Source of the DNA: Planctomycetaceae bacterium
GTDB lineage: Bacteria; Planctomycetota; Phycisphaerae; UBA1845; UTPLA1
Length of the DNA stretch: 64,000 nt
NCBI GenBank assembly: GCA_011525745.1
Contig: WYBU01000019.1
Location: 54,890-118,889 of the forward strand
Direction of reading: 5' to 3'
This document shows positions 17,533 to 25,535 of this stretch, one piece after another. Within the stretch, counting starts at the first letter, position 1, and each line of letters begins with the position of its first letter. The notes under the pieces are model-generated. The model saw only the letters and a list, made by a program, of their open reading frames with translations. It was not told where the DNA came from and ran no database searches. The position numbers and the translations under genes were made by a program.

Positions 17533-18048
17533 TTAGCCGCCGCGATAGGGCAGGACGCCGGTCGCCAGTCCCAGCGCGATCTTTACGCCCCATCCGACAA
17601 AAAAAGTCACCGCCAGCGTCATCACCATCGCCGAAGGCGACACACGATACCAGTCTACTTCCAGCCGCCGACCGCCGAGCACCATCCACGTGCCGATCAC
17701 CGCCGCCGCCATCACCGCCAGTGACAACAGCGCGCCGACCGGCTGCGAGATGAACGCGCGGACCGGATGGCCGTGCATCATCCACGAAAACGCCGACGTC
17801 ATGCCGCACGTGGGACATGGCAGGCCGCTCATCAGCAGAAAACCGCACGGCGGCAGTCCCAGCCCGCGATGCGTTCCCACGCCCGATTCACTGGGCGGCA
17901 GGTACGTGGCAAACCCGAGCACAGTGCAACTGGCCGCCGCGATGATCGCGCCGATCCAGCGCGTCCGCGTCGAACGGCCGCGCGAAGCGCTCAACCACGG
18001 TCGGACGACCGGGTGCGCTTCGGCCAAGGTGTCGGGATGCCGATTCAT
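17533..18048 (-). CDS. DUF2752 membrane protein
   Basis: A 171-residue protein with three membrane segments (~31-50, ~97-117 and ~135-160). Between the first two lies the family signature PPCGFLLMSGLPCPTCGMTSAF, given here as PPCGFLLMSG and LPCPTCGMTSAF. The paired cysteines could bind a metal or form a disulfide. The function of DUF2752 is not established. ATG 18048 is preferred to 18099 because the upstream part has no family character. It heads the run of two envelope proteins and a glycosyltransferase. Confidence 0.85.
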   Translation of the reverse strand: MNRHPDTLAEAHPVVRPWLSASRGRSTRTRWIGAIIAAASCTVLGFATYLPPSESGVGTHRGLGLPPCGFLLMSGLPCPTCGMTSAFSWMMHGHPVRAFISQPVGALLSLAVMAAAVIGTWMVLGGRRLEVDWYRVSPSAMVMTLAVTFFVGWGVKIALGLATGVLPYRGG

Positions 18049-18498
18049 GCATTTCGCTCGCGGCGGCGGGGCGGTCCTGCGGTTGGCGCTGACCCCCACA
18101 CGTTAGTTGCCTCCGGCGCGCCTGTCAAACGAGGATGGTCGGCCCGCCAGAGCGTTCCATCCCGCCACGCGCGTTCGCCCGCAACATCATGCTCCCGAAC
18201 ATCTTAACACTACAGCGAAGGTTCGTTGTCGGAGGTGGATCAGTACCCTCCGCGCAAGCGGTGGGGACCGGCCCGCAGCGCCGGCCTTCAAACATCCATC
18301 GCTGTCTTATTAGAACGTGTTGAGAAGGCTGATCCGAACCGCGACCGTGGGGCGGCGGCGGTCGGTTTTCGCGTGGAGCGAAATGCTCGCCCGCCACTGT
18401 TTGCCTTGAATTGGGCTTTTCAGACACGCGATTTTGCCCAGGCGCCGACAAACCGATCAAATCGTGCTTGGTCGTTCGATTCGCGTTCGATTTTTCAC
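18049..18498. other. Intergenic region between divergent genes
   Basis: No gene is supported here. Positions 18335-18351 carry part of the GAACCGCGACCGTG repeat word. Direct copies of CGTTCGAT lie at 18473-18480 and 18484-18491, just before the imuA promoter. They could be a regulator site but do not match a known LexA box. Confidence 0.35.
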
Positions 18499-18527
18499 TT
18501 GATTTTCAGGTGTTCGTCTGGTATCCT
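18499..18527 (+). promoter_or_regulatory. Probable promoter of the imuA-imuB-dnaE2 cluster
   Basis: TTGATT (18499-18504) and TATCCT (18522-18527) are separated by 17 bases, 30 bases before the imuA ATG. The region is AT-rich against a GC-rich background. TATC at 18522-18525 and GATA at 18536-18539 form a short dyad across the expected start point, which could be an operator; this is only a guess. Confidence 0.5.
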
Positions 18528-18557
18528 AATGTATAGATAACCTAGAGAAACGCGCCC

Positions 18558-19370
18558 ATGACCCCGGCCGTTCGCCGTCCCATCCCGTCGCCCGCCCTGC
18601 TGCGCACGCTCGAAGAGAACGTCCGCCGCATCGAGGGCGGCTTCGGCCGGCGCGACCAGCGGCGGCACCTTCCCACCGGCCTGGCCGCGCTCGACGCGGC
18701 GCTGCCCGGCGGCGGCCTGGCGGCCGGCGCGATCCACGAGCTTCTCAGCGAAACCGACGGCGCCGGGTCGTGGACCTGGGCGCTGTGGCTGGCGGCGCGG
18801 GCGGCCGAAGGGGGTTTGCCCGCGCACGCCGGCCGTGGCGCCTCATCCGCGCCTTCGCGGCGCGAGCGCAGCCCGCCCGGCGGTTACCTGGTCTGGCTCG
18901 ACGGCCCGCGCGAGTTTTATCCCCCCGCCGCCGCGGCATGGGGTATCGACCCGGCCCGGCTGGTGATCGTCCGCCCCGCCGACGCGCGCGAGGCCTATTG
19001 GATCATCGACCAGACGCTGCGCTGCCCCGCCGTGGCGGCCGTCATCGCCGCGCCGCCGCCGATGCAGCGAGCCGAAGCGCGGCGCCTGCAACTGGCGGCC
19101 GAGGCAGGCGGCGGCGTCGGACTGCTCCTGCACGCTCGCCCGGGGCAAGCCGGCGACAGCGGCGCGGTTTCGCGCTGGCGGATCGCCCCGGCGCCGTCGG
19201 CCGCGACGGAGACGCGCCGATTCCGCGTAACGGTCGAGCGCTGCCGCGGCGGCGCCGCCCCGCCGCCCGTCCTGATCGAGGTGGACCATGTCGCGGGTCT
19301 TGTCGCTGTATCTGCCGTACTGGCCGATCGAACGGAGCCGGCGGCGGCAGCCGACGTCTTCGCGGCGTGA
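18558..19370 (+). CDS. imuA: ImuA, RecA-like accessory of the mutasome
   Basis: A 270-residue RecA-fold relative. The N-terminal region has LPTGLAALDAALPGGGLAAG followed by AIHELLS, the usual ImuA/SulA-like opening, where the P-loop is lost. Later strands are GYLVWLDGPREFYPPAAAAW and LVIVRPADAREAYWIIDQTL (~130-155), then CPAVAAVIAAPP. The identification rests on family resemblance and on the imuB and dnaE2 genes that follow. ImuA supports damage-induced translesion synthesis by the ImuB-DnaE2 complex. It overlaps imuB by 83 bases. Confidence 0.87.
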   Translation: MTPAVRRPIPSPALLRTLEENVRRIEGGFGRRDQRRHLPTGLAALDAALPGGGLAAGAIHELLSETDGAGSWTWALWLAARAAEGGLPAHAGRGASSAPSRRERSPPGGYLVWLDGPREFYPPAAAAWGIDPARLVIVRPADAREAYWIIDQTLRCPAVAAVIAAPPPMQRAEARRLQLAAEAGGGVGLLLHARPGQAGDSGAVSRWRIAPAPSAATETRRFRVTVERCRGGAAPPPVLIEVDHVAGLVAVSAVLADRTEPAAAADVFAA

Positions 19371-20823
19371 CCCGTTGCTGCTGATCGAGCGAACCGGCAA
19401 CACGCAACGCGTCGCGGCCTGCTCGGCCGAGGCGGTCGCGCGCGGCGTGCGCCCCGGCGTGACGCTGGCGCACGCGCAGGCGTTGGTTCCCGAGGCCGAC
19501 ACCGCGCCGTTCGACGCCGCCGGCGACGCCGCGGCGCTGCACGCCCTGGCGCTGTGGGCGATGCGCTTCGCTCCGGCCGTGGCGCTCGATCCGCCCGATG
19601 CCTTGCTGCTCGACGTGACCGGCTGCGCCCGGCTGTTCGGCGGCGACTTGCGGTTGTTGAACCAGGCCGCCGATGCGGTGGAGCGGCTGGCCTTTACGGT
19701 GAGGGCCGCGCTGGCCGACACGGTCGGCGCGGCGTGGGCGCTGTCCCACGGGGGTGACGAGCCGCGTGCCCTCGTCCCCCCGGGGCAGTGTTACGCCGCA
19801 CTGGCGCATCTGCCGCCGTGGACGTTGCGTCTGTCGCCCGAAATCCTCGACCGGCTCGACGCGCTCGGATTGCAGCGCATCGAGTCGCTGCTGATGCTGC
19901 CGCGCGCGACGCTGCCGGCGCGGTTCGGCGACAAATTGCTGCTGCGCATCGACCAAGCGCTGGGCCGCGCGACCGAGCTGCTGTCGCCGGTCCGCCCCCC
20001 GCCGCAGGCCGCCGCGCGGATGAACTTCGAGCACGCCGTGACCGACCGCCGCACGCTCGAATATGCGCTGGCGCCGGTGCTGGTCGACTTCGTCGCGCAA
20101 CTGACGCGCCAGGGACGCGGCGCGCGGCGCATCGAACTGTCGCTGTTCCGCGAGCGCAACGTTCCGCTGTCGCGAAGCATCTGCCTCTGCGCGCCGAACC
20201 GCGCGATCGGGCATCTGAGCGGCCTGCTGCGGGCGCAGCTTGAGCGCATGGACCCGGCCGATGGCGTGGTTTGTCTCGAGCTGGCGGCCATCGAGACCGG
20301 GCTGATCGTGGCGGCCCAGGGCGATTTTTTCGAAGACGATCGCTCCGTCGCCGCCGAAGCCGCCGCCGAACTGTTCGACCGCCTGACGGCGCGCTGCGGA
20401 TCGGATCGCGTCTTCCGGCCGGGACTGGTGGAATCGCACCGGCCCGAAAAGGCGTGGCGCGCCGAGGCGATTTCGTCGCCGCGCAGCGCTCGATCGGGCG
20501 CGGGCGACCGCGCATCAGCCGCGCTGCTTTCCGATCCGCGAATCTCGGTTCCCGATCTTCGCCCGTTGCGCCTGCTGCCGCGGCCGGTCCCGATTCAGGC
20601 GATGGCCGTTGTGCCCGATCAGCCGCCGATGTGGTTTCGCTATCGCGGGCGCGAACATCGCACGCGCCGCGGCATCGGCCCCGAACGGCTGTCGGGCGAA
20701 TGGTGGACCGGCGAGAAGGAAAGTCGCGATTACTACCGCGTCGAAACCGAAAACGGGGCATGGTTCTGGGTCTTTCGCGAAGAAACGTCGGGGCAATGGT
20801 ATTTGCACGGAATTCACGAGTGA
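19288..20823 (+). CDS. imuB: ImuB, inactive Y-family polymerase-like mutasome scaffold
   Basis: A 511-residue Y-family protein. Where active enzymes have DxDxFFAxVE, this has LSLYLPYWPIERSRR, so the first catalytic Asp is gone, as expected for ImuB. The second acidic block is replaced by LLLDVTGCARLFGG. Helix-hairpin-helix segments lie at LRLSPEILDRLDALGLQRIE (~185-205). The C-terminal part (~400-511) has the ImuB tail, including VVPDQPPMWFRYRGR and EWWTGEKESRDYYRVET. It links ImuA and DnaE2 to the clamp. The start overlaps imuA. Confidence 0.9.
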   Translation: MSRVLSLYLPYWPIERSRRRQPTSSRRDPLLLIERTGNTQRVAACSAEAVARGVRPGVTLAHAQALVPEADTAPFDAAGDAAALHALALWAMRFAPAVALDPPDALLLDVTGCARLFGGDLRLLNQAADAVERLAFTVRAALADTVGAAWALSHGGDEPRALVPPGQCYAALAHLPPWTLRLSPEILDRLDALGLQRIESLLMLPRATLPARFGDKLLLRIDQALGRATELLSPVRPPPQAAARMNFEHAVTDRRTLEYALAPVLVDFVAQLTRQGRGARRIELSLFRERNVPLSRSICLCAPNRAIGHLSGLLRAQLERMDPADGVVCLELAAIETGLIVAAQGDFFEDDRSVAAEAAAELFDRLTARCGSDRVFRPGLVESHRPEKAWRAEAISSPRSARSGAGDRASAALLSDPRISVPDLRPLRLLPRPVPIQAMAVVPDQPPMWFRYRGREHRTRRGIGPERLSGEWWTGEKESRDYYRVETENGAWFWVFREETSGQWYLHGIHE

Positions 20824-21194
20824 CGAATTATATCCAAACGGCGGGTCCGCTGTGCGGATCGACGCATCGCGTGGCACGGGCTTGTAGCCCGTGCGAATCA
20901 GAGCCGCGCAGCGTCAGCAAGCGGGATCCGCACGCCGAGAAGGAGAATGAACCGTGCGCTGGCACACGCACGCTCGAAGCCTGCCGGCGCGCTGAGCGTA
21001 TGCTTCTCGATCGAGGCGTTGAATAAGAGGCGCAGCCGCCCCATCCCGCTCGCTTACGCTTCGCGGCTCTGAAATCGGTGGCTTACGCTTCGCGGAATCC
21101 CGCCGCTTGCGCGGCGAGTTTCGACGGCCGCAGCGCTTGCGGCTCGAAACAACGGTCATGGTCCTCACAGCGGACCCTACAAACGTCATTTGCC
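20824..21194 (+). repeat. 204-bp dispersed element, copy B, in the imuB-dnaE2 gap
   Basis: The element itself spans 20869-21072. It opens with GCGTGGCACGGGCTTGTAGC, a hairpin word, then the ~30-bp core GAGCCGCGCAGCGTCAGCAA..., and ends with its imperfect inverted copy, CGCTTACGCTTCGCGGCTCTG. The two ends differ at three or so positions over 30. A spare right-end word (GCTTACGCTTCGCGG) follows at ~21079-21093. It has the same length as the copy inside dnaE2. The rest of the gap to 21194 shows no gene. Confidence 0.8.
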
Positions 21195-24100
21195 ATGTTC
21201 ACACACTACGCCGAACTGCAATGCACGACTAACTACTCCTATCTCCGCGGCGCTTCGCACCCGGAAGAACTGGTGAAACAGGCCGCCCAACTGGGACTGT
21301 ACGCCCTCGCGATTACCGACGAAAACACGCTCGGCGGAGTCGTCCGAGCACACTCGGCCGCCAAAGACGCAGGACTGAAGCTTCTCATCGGCGCCCGCAT
21401 CACGCCCGTCGACGGCCCCGACGTATTGCTCTATGCAACCAACCGCGCCGCCTACGGCCGTCTGGCTCGATTGATCACGATCGGCAAATCCAACGCGATT
21501 CAACCGCCCCGGACAACCGCCCCATCCTCCGCCGATCGCATCGAAAAAGGGACCTGCCGCCTGAGTGTCGACGACATCGTCGCGCATTCCGACGATCTCA
21601 TCGCCCTCGTGTCTCCCTTTTCGCGCACGCGAAGCGAATCCACTCAGCCGTCTCCCATTCCTCCCGCCCTGATCGACGCCTTTCGCGGTCGCCTCTACAT
21701 CGCCGCCACGCGCCCCTATGGCCCCGACGACGCCGCACGGCTGCGCGACCTGCGCTGCCTGGCCGACGCACATCGCCTGCCGCTGGCCGCCACCAACGAC
21801 GTGCACTATCACGCCCCCGCCCGCCGGCAAATGCAGGACGCGCTGACCTGCATTCGCGAACGATGCGCTATTTCGGAGGCGGGTTATCGTCTCTTTGCCA
21901 ACGCCGAGCGTCATCTCAAGCCGGCCGACGAAATGTGCCGACTGTTCCGCGACATGCCCGCGGCCATCGACGCCACGACCGAAATCACCGATCGCTGCCG
22001 TTTCAGCCTCGACGAACTGCGCTACGAATATCCCGTCGAAATCGCCCCGTCCGGCCTGACGCCGATGGCCCATCTGACGCAACTGACCTGGCGAGGCGCG
22101 CGGGAGCGCTTCCCCGACGGCACGCCCGACAAGGTCCGCCGGCAGATCGAACATGAGCTGCAACTCATCGAAGAACTGAGCTATGAAGCCTATTTCCTGA
22201 CGGTCTATGACGTGGTGCGCTTCGCGCGGTCGCGCGGCATTCTCTGCCAGGGGCGCGGCTCGGCGGCCAATTCGGCGGTGTGCTACTGCATCGGCGTCAC
22301 TTCGGTCGATCCGGCTCGCGTCGATCTGCTCTTTGAGCGATTCATCTCGCGCGAGCGGAATGAGCCGCCGGACATTGACGTCGACTTCGAGCATGAACGG
22401 CGCGAGGAAGTCATTCAATACATTTATGCCCGCTTCGGCCGCGATCGCGCCGGACTGACGGCGGAGAACATCACCTATCGCCCGCGTTCCGCCGTGCGCG
22501 ACGTCGGCAAGGCGCTGGGACTGTCGCTGGACTGCGTCGATCGTCTGGCGCGCTCCTGCGACTGGTGGGACGCCGAGGCGCTGCCGGCCGGGCGCCTGGC
22601 GGAACTGGGCCTCGATCCGGCGCGGCATACGACGCAACTGCTGGTGAAACTGACGCGCACATTGCTCACGTTTCCGCGCCATCGTTCGCAGCACGTCGGC
22701 GGCTTTGTCATCACGCGCGGCCCGCTCTGCGAGCTGGTCCCGATCGAAAACGCCGCCATGCCCGACCGCACCGTCATCGAATGGGACAAAGACGACATCG
22801 ATGCGCTGGGCATTCTGAAGGTAGACGTGCTGGGATTGGGGATGTTGACGGCGATTGGAAGGGCGTTTCGCATGGTGGAAGGGCGTGGGGGAATGAGGCA
22901 CGAAGGCACGAAGGCACGAAGGCACGAAGGGGAGGAAGAAGAGAGGCACGAAGGCACGGAGGCACGAAGGCACGAAGGGGAGGAAGAAGAGAGGCACGAA
23001 GGCACGGAGGCACGAAGGCACGAAGGGGAGGAAGAAGAGAGGCACGAAGGCACGGAGGCACGAGACGAGGGAGAAGAGGGGGCATTACGGTACGAGACGG
23101 ATGGGGCGGGACAGAAAGACGCGCGATGTGCCGGTGCCGGCTTATGTGGCCTCGCGTATGATGCGGCCAACTCGCCGTGTTGGGTATCGTGCGAAAGGGA
23201 CCAAGGTCATGGCAACCATTCGGAATTTCCGAGACCTCGTGGCGTGGCAAAAGGGAATGAAATTGGCCAGGGCCGTTTATCGAGCAAGCGAGACGATGCC
23301 CAAAACGGAACTTTTTGGATTGAGGATTCAAATGCGACGCTCGGCTGTGTCCGTTCCCTCCAACATCGCGGAGGGTTATGGACGGCAGAGCAGGTCGGAT
23401 TATTTGCGACACCTGCGAATTGCGAGGGGATCGTTGGCGGAACTGGCCACACAATACGAACTGGCGGCCGATATGAGAATGATCGACGAGGATCCGGAAC
23501 TTACCCTGCTGCTTGCCGAGGAGGATCGGATTCTGCAGGCTCTGATTCGCAGTCTGGAGAAGACGCCGGCGCAGGCCCACCCGAAAGCGGACGACATCGT
23601 AGTGGGTTGACAAACAAGGGCCACGATGCTGATGCTCTGCGCGAACTCGGCACGCTCTCCGCGCCACCCTGCCAGCATCCCGATGAAAGCGCCGCCCCCC
23701 CTCCTTGCGTTGGTACCTCTTCCTCTCTTCCCCTTCGTGCCTTCGTGCCTTCGTGCCTTCGTGCCTCTTCCCCCGCCGTCGTTCCGTCGCTTGCGCTGCA
23801 CACGGTTCCTCCCGAAGACCCCGCCGTCTACGACATGATCTGCCGCGCCGATACGGTCGGCGTCTTTCAAATCGAAAGCCGCGGACAAATGAGCATGTTG
23901 CCCCGGCTCAAACCGCGCAACTTCTACGATCTGGTCATCGAAGTCGCCATCCTGCGACCCGGTCCCATTCAGGGCAACATGGTTCATCCCTTCCTGCGCC
24001 GCCGCAATGGCGAAGAGCCGGCCACGTATCCCAACGACGCCGTTCGCGCCGTGCTCGAAAAAACCCTCGGCGTCCCCCTGTTTCAGGAACAGGTCATGCG

Positions 24101-25535
24101 ACTGGCTGTCGTCGCCGCGGGCTTCACCGGCGGCGAGGCCGATCGGCTGCGCCGCGCCATGGCCGCCTTCCGCCGTTACGGCGAGGTCGAGCAGTTCTAT
24201 CAGCGATTTGTCGAGGGAATGCTGGCCAACGGCTACGAGCGCGCATTGGCCGATCAATTGTTCGATCAGATTCGTGGTTTCGGAGCATATGGATTTCCGG
24301 AGAGCCATGCGGCTTCGTTCGCGCTGCTGGTCTATGTGTCGGCCTGGCTGAAGCGCTATCACCCCGCGGCATTCACGGCCGCGCTGCTCAACAGTCAGCC
24401 GATGGGATTCTATGCGCCGGCCCAGCTTGTGCGCGATGCGCGCGAGCACGGCGTCGAGGTGCGCGGCGTCGATGTCAACGAAAGCGAATGGGACTGCGCG
24501 CTGGAGGACGCATCATCTGCCAATTCTCATTCTTTGACTCACGAACTTGCAGCCCATGATTCTCGCGTGGCACGGGCTTGTGGCCCGTGCGCATCCGAGC
24601 CGCGCGGCGTAAGCAAGCGGGATCCGCACGCCGAGAAGGAATGTGAATTGTTCGCGCGTGTGCGTGCGCCCGAGACCGAGCGGCGCGCCGAGTACACACT
24701 GCAAGATCGAAGAGTCGCACATGAAGCCGAATCCCCCCCTCCCGCTCGCTCACGCTTCGCGGCTCTGAATGCCGCTGCGCCCGCCGGCGATTCCCCCGCC
24801 GACTGGGGCCGCAGCGGCCCCGCAATGCGACTCGGGTTGCGCATGGTGAAGGGACTGCCGCAGACCATCGCCGAAGCAATCACGGCCGCGCGCAAAGCGG
24901 GCGGACCGTTTCGCTCGATGGCCGATTTGGCCCGCCGGGCTGGTCTGGGGCGCGCCACGCTGGAACGACTGGCGCGGGCCAATGCGTTTGCCGGAATGGG
25001 ACTGCACCGCCGCGCCGCGCTGTGGGAAATCCTGGCGTTGGATCGCGCATCCGGCCAGACGCCGCTGTTCGACGCCCTGACGTCCGACGAGCCGGCCGTG
25101 GAACTGCCGGACATGCCCCTGGGCCAGGGACTGGTCTATGACTATCACATGGTCGGCCTGTCTCTCGAAGCCCATCCGGTCGAACTGGCCCGCAATGAAC
25201 TGGATCGCCGCGGCGTCATTTCCGCCGGCGAAATCGCCGACATTGCCACAGGCCGCTGGGTGCGCGTGGCGGGATTGGTGATCTGCCGCCAGCGCCCCGA
25301 GACGGCCCACGGTGTCATGTTCGTCACACTGGAAGACGAAACGGGAACGGCCAACATCATTGTCCGGCCGCCGGCGTTTGAGAAACAACGCCGCCAATGG
25401 GTCGGAGCGTCGATGCTGAGCGTCTTCGGTCGCATCGAGCGTCAGGGCGCCGTCACGCACATCCTCGCGCGGAACGCGGAAGACTGCACCGACCTGCTGC
25501 CCCGCGTGACGGTGCGATCCAGGAATTTCCATTGA
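21195..25535 (+). CDS. dnaE2: DnaE2, error-prone C-family DNA polymerase with two in-frame insertions
   Basis: A 1446-residue alpha-subunit polymerase of the DnaE2 branch, which copies past DNA lesions. The PHP domain opens with YAELQCTTNYSYLRGASHPE (~4-23). The catalytic Asp pair lies in PDIDVDFEHE (~392-401) and the third in KVDVLGLGM (~541). Downstream are DPAVYDMICRADTVGVFQIE, FYDLVIEVAILRPGPIQG and GAYGFPESHAASFALLVYVS. The last part (~1300-1400) is an OB domain (WVRVAGLVICRQRPETAHG). DnaE2 is usually about 1050-1090 residues. The surplus is residues ~568-858, which read through an 873-bp S23-bearing element, and ~1124-1191, which read through a 204-bp repeat. The frame is open throughout. 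ATG 21195 is chosen because MFTHYAEL is the family start. Confidence 0.93.
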   Translation: MFTHYAELQCTTNYSYLRGASHPEELVKQAAQLGLYALAITDENTLGGVVRAHSAAKDAGLKLLIGARITPVDGPDVLLYATNRAAYGRLARLITIGKSNAIQPPRTTAPSSADRIEKGTCRLSVDDIVAHSDDLIALVSPFSRTRSESTQPSPIPPALIDAFRGRLYIAATRPYGPDDAARLRDLRCLADAHRLPLAATNDVHYHAPARRQMQDALTCIRERCAISEAGYRLFANAERHLKPADEMCRLFRDMPAAIDATTEITDRCRFSLDELRYEYPVEIAPSGLTPMAHLTQLTWRGARERFPDGTPDKVRRQIEHELQLIEELSYEAYFLTVYDVVRFARSRGILCQGRGSAANSAVCYCIGVTSVDPARVDLLFERFISRERNEPPDIDVDFEHERREEVIQYIYARFGRDRAGLTAENITYRPRSAVRDVGKALGLSLDCVDRLARSCDWWDAEALPAGRLAELGLDPARHTTQLLVKLTRTLLTFPRHRSQHVGGFVITRGPLCELVPIENAAMPDRTVIEWDKDDIDALGILKVDVLGLGMLTAIGRAFRMVEGRGGMRHEGTKARRHEGEEEERHEGTEARRHEGEEEERHEGTEARRHEGEEEERHEGTEARDEGEEGALRYETDGAGQKDARCAGAGLCGLAYDAANSPCWVSCERDQGHGNHSEFPRPRGVAKGNEIGQGRLSSKRDDAQNGTFWIEDSNATLGCVRSLQHRGGLWTAEQVGLFATPANCEGIVGGTGHTIRTGGRYENDRRGSGTYPAACRGGSDSAGSDSQSGEDAGAGPPESGRHRSGLTNKGHDADALRELGTLSAPPCQHPDESAAPPPCVGTSSSLPLRAFVPSCLRASSPAVVPSLALHTVPPEDPAVYDMICRADTVGVFQIESRGQMSMLPRLKPRNFYDLVIEVAILRPGPIQGNMVHPFLRRRNGEEPATYPNDAVRAVLEKTLGVPLFQEQVMRLAVVAAGFTGGEADRLRRAMAAFRRYGEVEQFYQRFVEGMLANGYERALADQLFDQIRGFGAYGFPESHAASFALLVYVSAWLKRYHPAAFTAALLNSQPMGFYAPAQLVRDAREHGVEVRGVDVNESEWDCALEDASSANSHSLTHELAAHDSRVARACGPCASEPRGVSKRDPHAEKECELFARVRAPETERRAEYTLQDRRVAHEAESPPPARSRFAALNAAAPAGDSPADWGRSGPAMRLGLRMVKGLPQTIAEAITAARKAGGPFRSMADLARRAGLGRATLERLARANAFAGMGLHRRAALWEILALDRASGQTPLFDALTSDEPAVELPDMPLGQGLVYDYHMVGLSLEAHPVELARNELDRRGVISAGEIADIATGRWVRVAGLVICRQRPETAHGVMFVTLEDETGTANIIVRPPAFEKQRRQWVGASMLSVFGRIERQGAVTHILARNAEDCTDLLPRVTVRSRNFH
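22896..23070 (+). repeat. 48-bp tandem repeat, about 3.5 copies
   Basis: Each unit is four 8-base GGCACGAA or GGCACGGA words plus GGGGAGGAAGAAGAG. The units start at 22896, 22944 and 22992, with a partial copy from 23040. In the dnaE2 frame each unit codes for 16 residues (RHEGTEARRHEGEEEE). The first unit also supplies the left inverted arm of the element. Confidence 0.92.
23209..23610 (+). CDS. Four-helix-bundle protein of the S23/IVP family, nested in dnaE2
   Basis: A 133-residue protein. It has the full family pattern: FRDLVAWQKGMKLARAVYRA (~6-25), MPKTELFGLRIQMRRSAVSV (~30-49), PSNIAEGYGRQSRSDYLRHL (~50-69) and RIARGSLAELATQYELA (~70-86), with a longer C-terminal helix. The same family is encoded by intervening sequences of 23S rRNA in Leptospira and others, and is related in fold to the Avd protein of diversity-generating retroelements. 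It reads in the +1 frame relative to dnaE2. The ATG at 23209 has CCAAGG just upstream. The role of the protein is not known; it is basic and may bind nucleic acid. Confidence 0.9.
   Translation: MATIRNFRDLVAWQKGMKLARAVYRASETMPKTELFGLRIQMRRSAVSVPSNIAEGYGRQSRSDYLRHLRIARGSLAELATQYELAADMRMIDEDPELTLLLAEEDRILQALIRSLEKTPAQAHPKADDIVVG
24565..24768 (+). repeat. 204-bp dispersed element, copy C, inside dnaE2
   Basis: It starts with GCGTGGCACGGGCTTGTGGC, then the core CCGAGCCGCGCGGCGTAAGC..., and ends with an inverted copy, CTCACGCTTCGCGGCTCTGA. The length is 204 = 3 x 68, equal to the copy at 20869-21072. In the polymerase frame it codes for residues ~1124-1191, a charged, Arg-rich stretch (SEPRGVSKRDPHAEKE) with no polymerase similarity. 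The family joins NESEWDCALE and GPAMRLGLRMVKGLPQ with a short linker, so this copy was inserted there. Confidence 0.82.

Larger units (their letters stand above)
22895..23767 (+). mobile_element. 873-bp S23/IVP-bearing element inserted in dnaE2
   Basis: The ends are perfect 39-base inverted repeats, 22895-22933 and 23729-23767, each made of four GGCACGAA words (TTCGTGCC on the other side). Inside the left end is a 48-bp tandem repeat, three full units (22896-22943, 22944-22991, 22992-23039) plus a partial one. The element carries one gene, the four-helix-bundle protein at 23209-23610. The span is 873 = 3 x 291 and has no stop in the dnaE2 frame. It lies just after the third catalytic motif of the polymerase and just before the LHTVPPEDPAVYDM block, where relatives have only a short linker. 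The layout is that of the intervening sequences in 23S rRNA genes: an IVP gene between complementary arms. No transposase or reverse transcriptase is present. Confidence 0.85.

Noticed and set aside
18499..18557. LexA box before imuA
   Set aside because: No match to the E. coli, Bacillus or alpha-proteobacterial boxes; only a weak TATC/GATA dyad is present.
22895..23767. Intein in DnaE2
   Set aside because: Inteins are frequent in DnaE, but this insert has no Cys/Ser at the start, no HN-C/S/T at the end, no Hint fold blocks and no homing endonuclease. The right end reads SSPAVVPS.
22895..23767. Diversity-generating retroelement or group II intron
   Set aside because: The S23 protein is related to Avd, but there is no reverse transcriptase, no template/variable repeat pair and no intron domain V or VI.
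21195..25535. dnaE2 as a pseudogene
   Set aside because: The frame is open from start to stop through both inserts, and catalytic motifs are intact on both sides.
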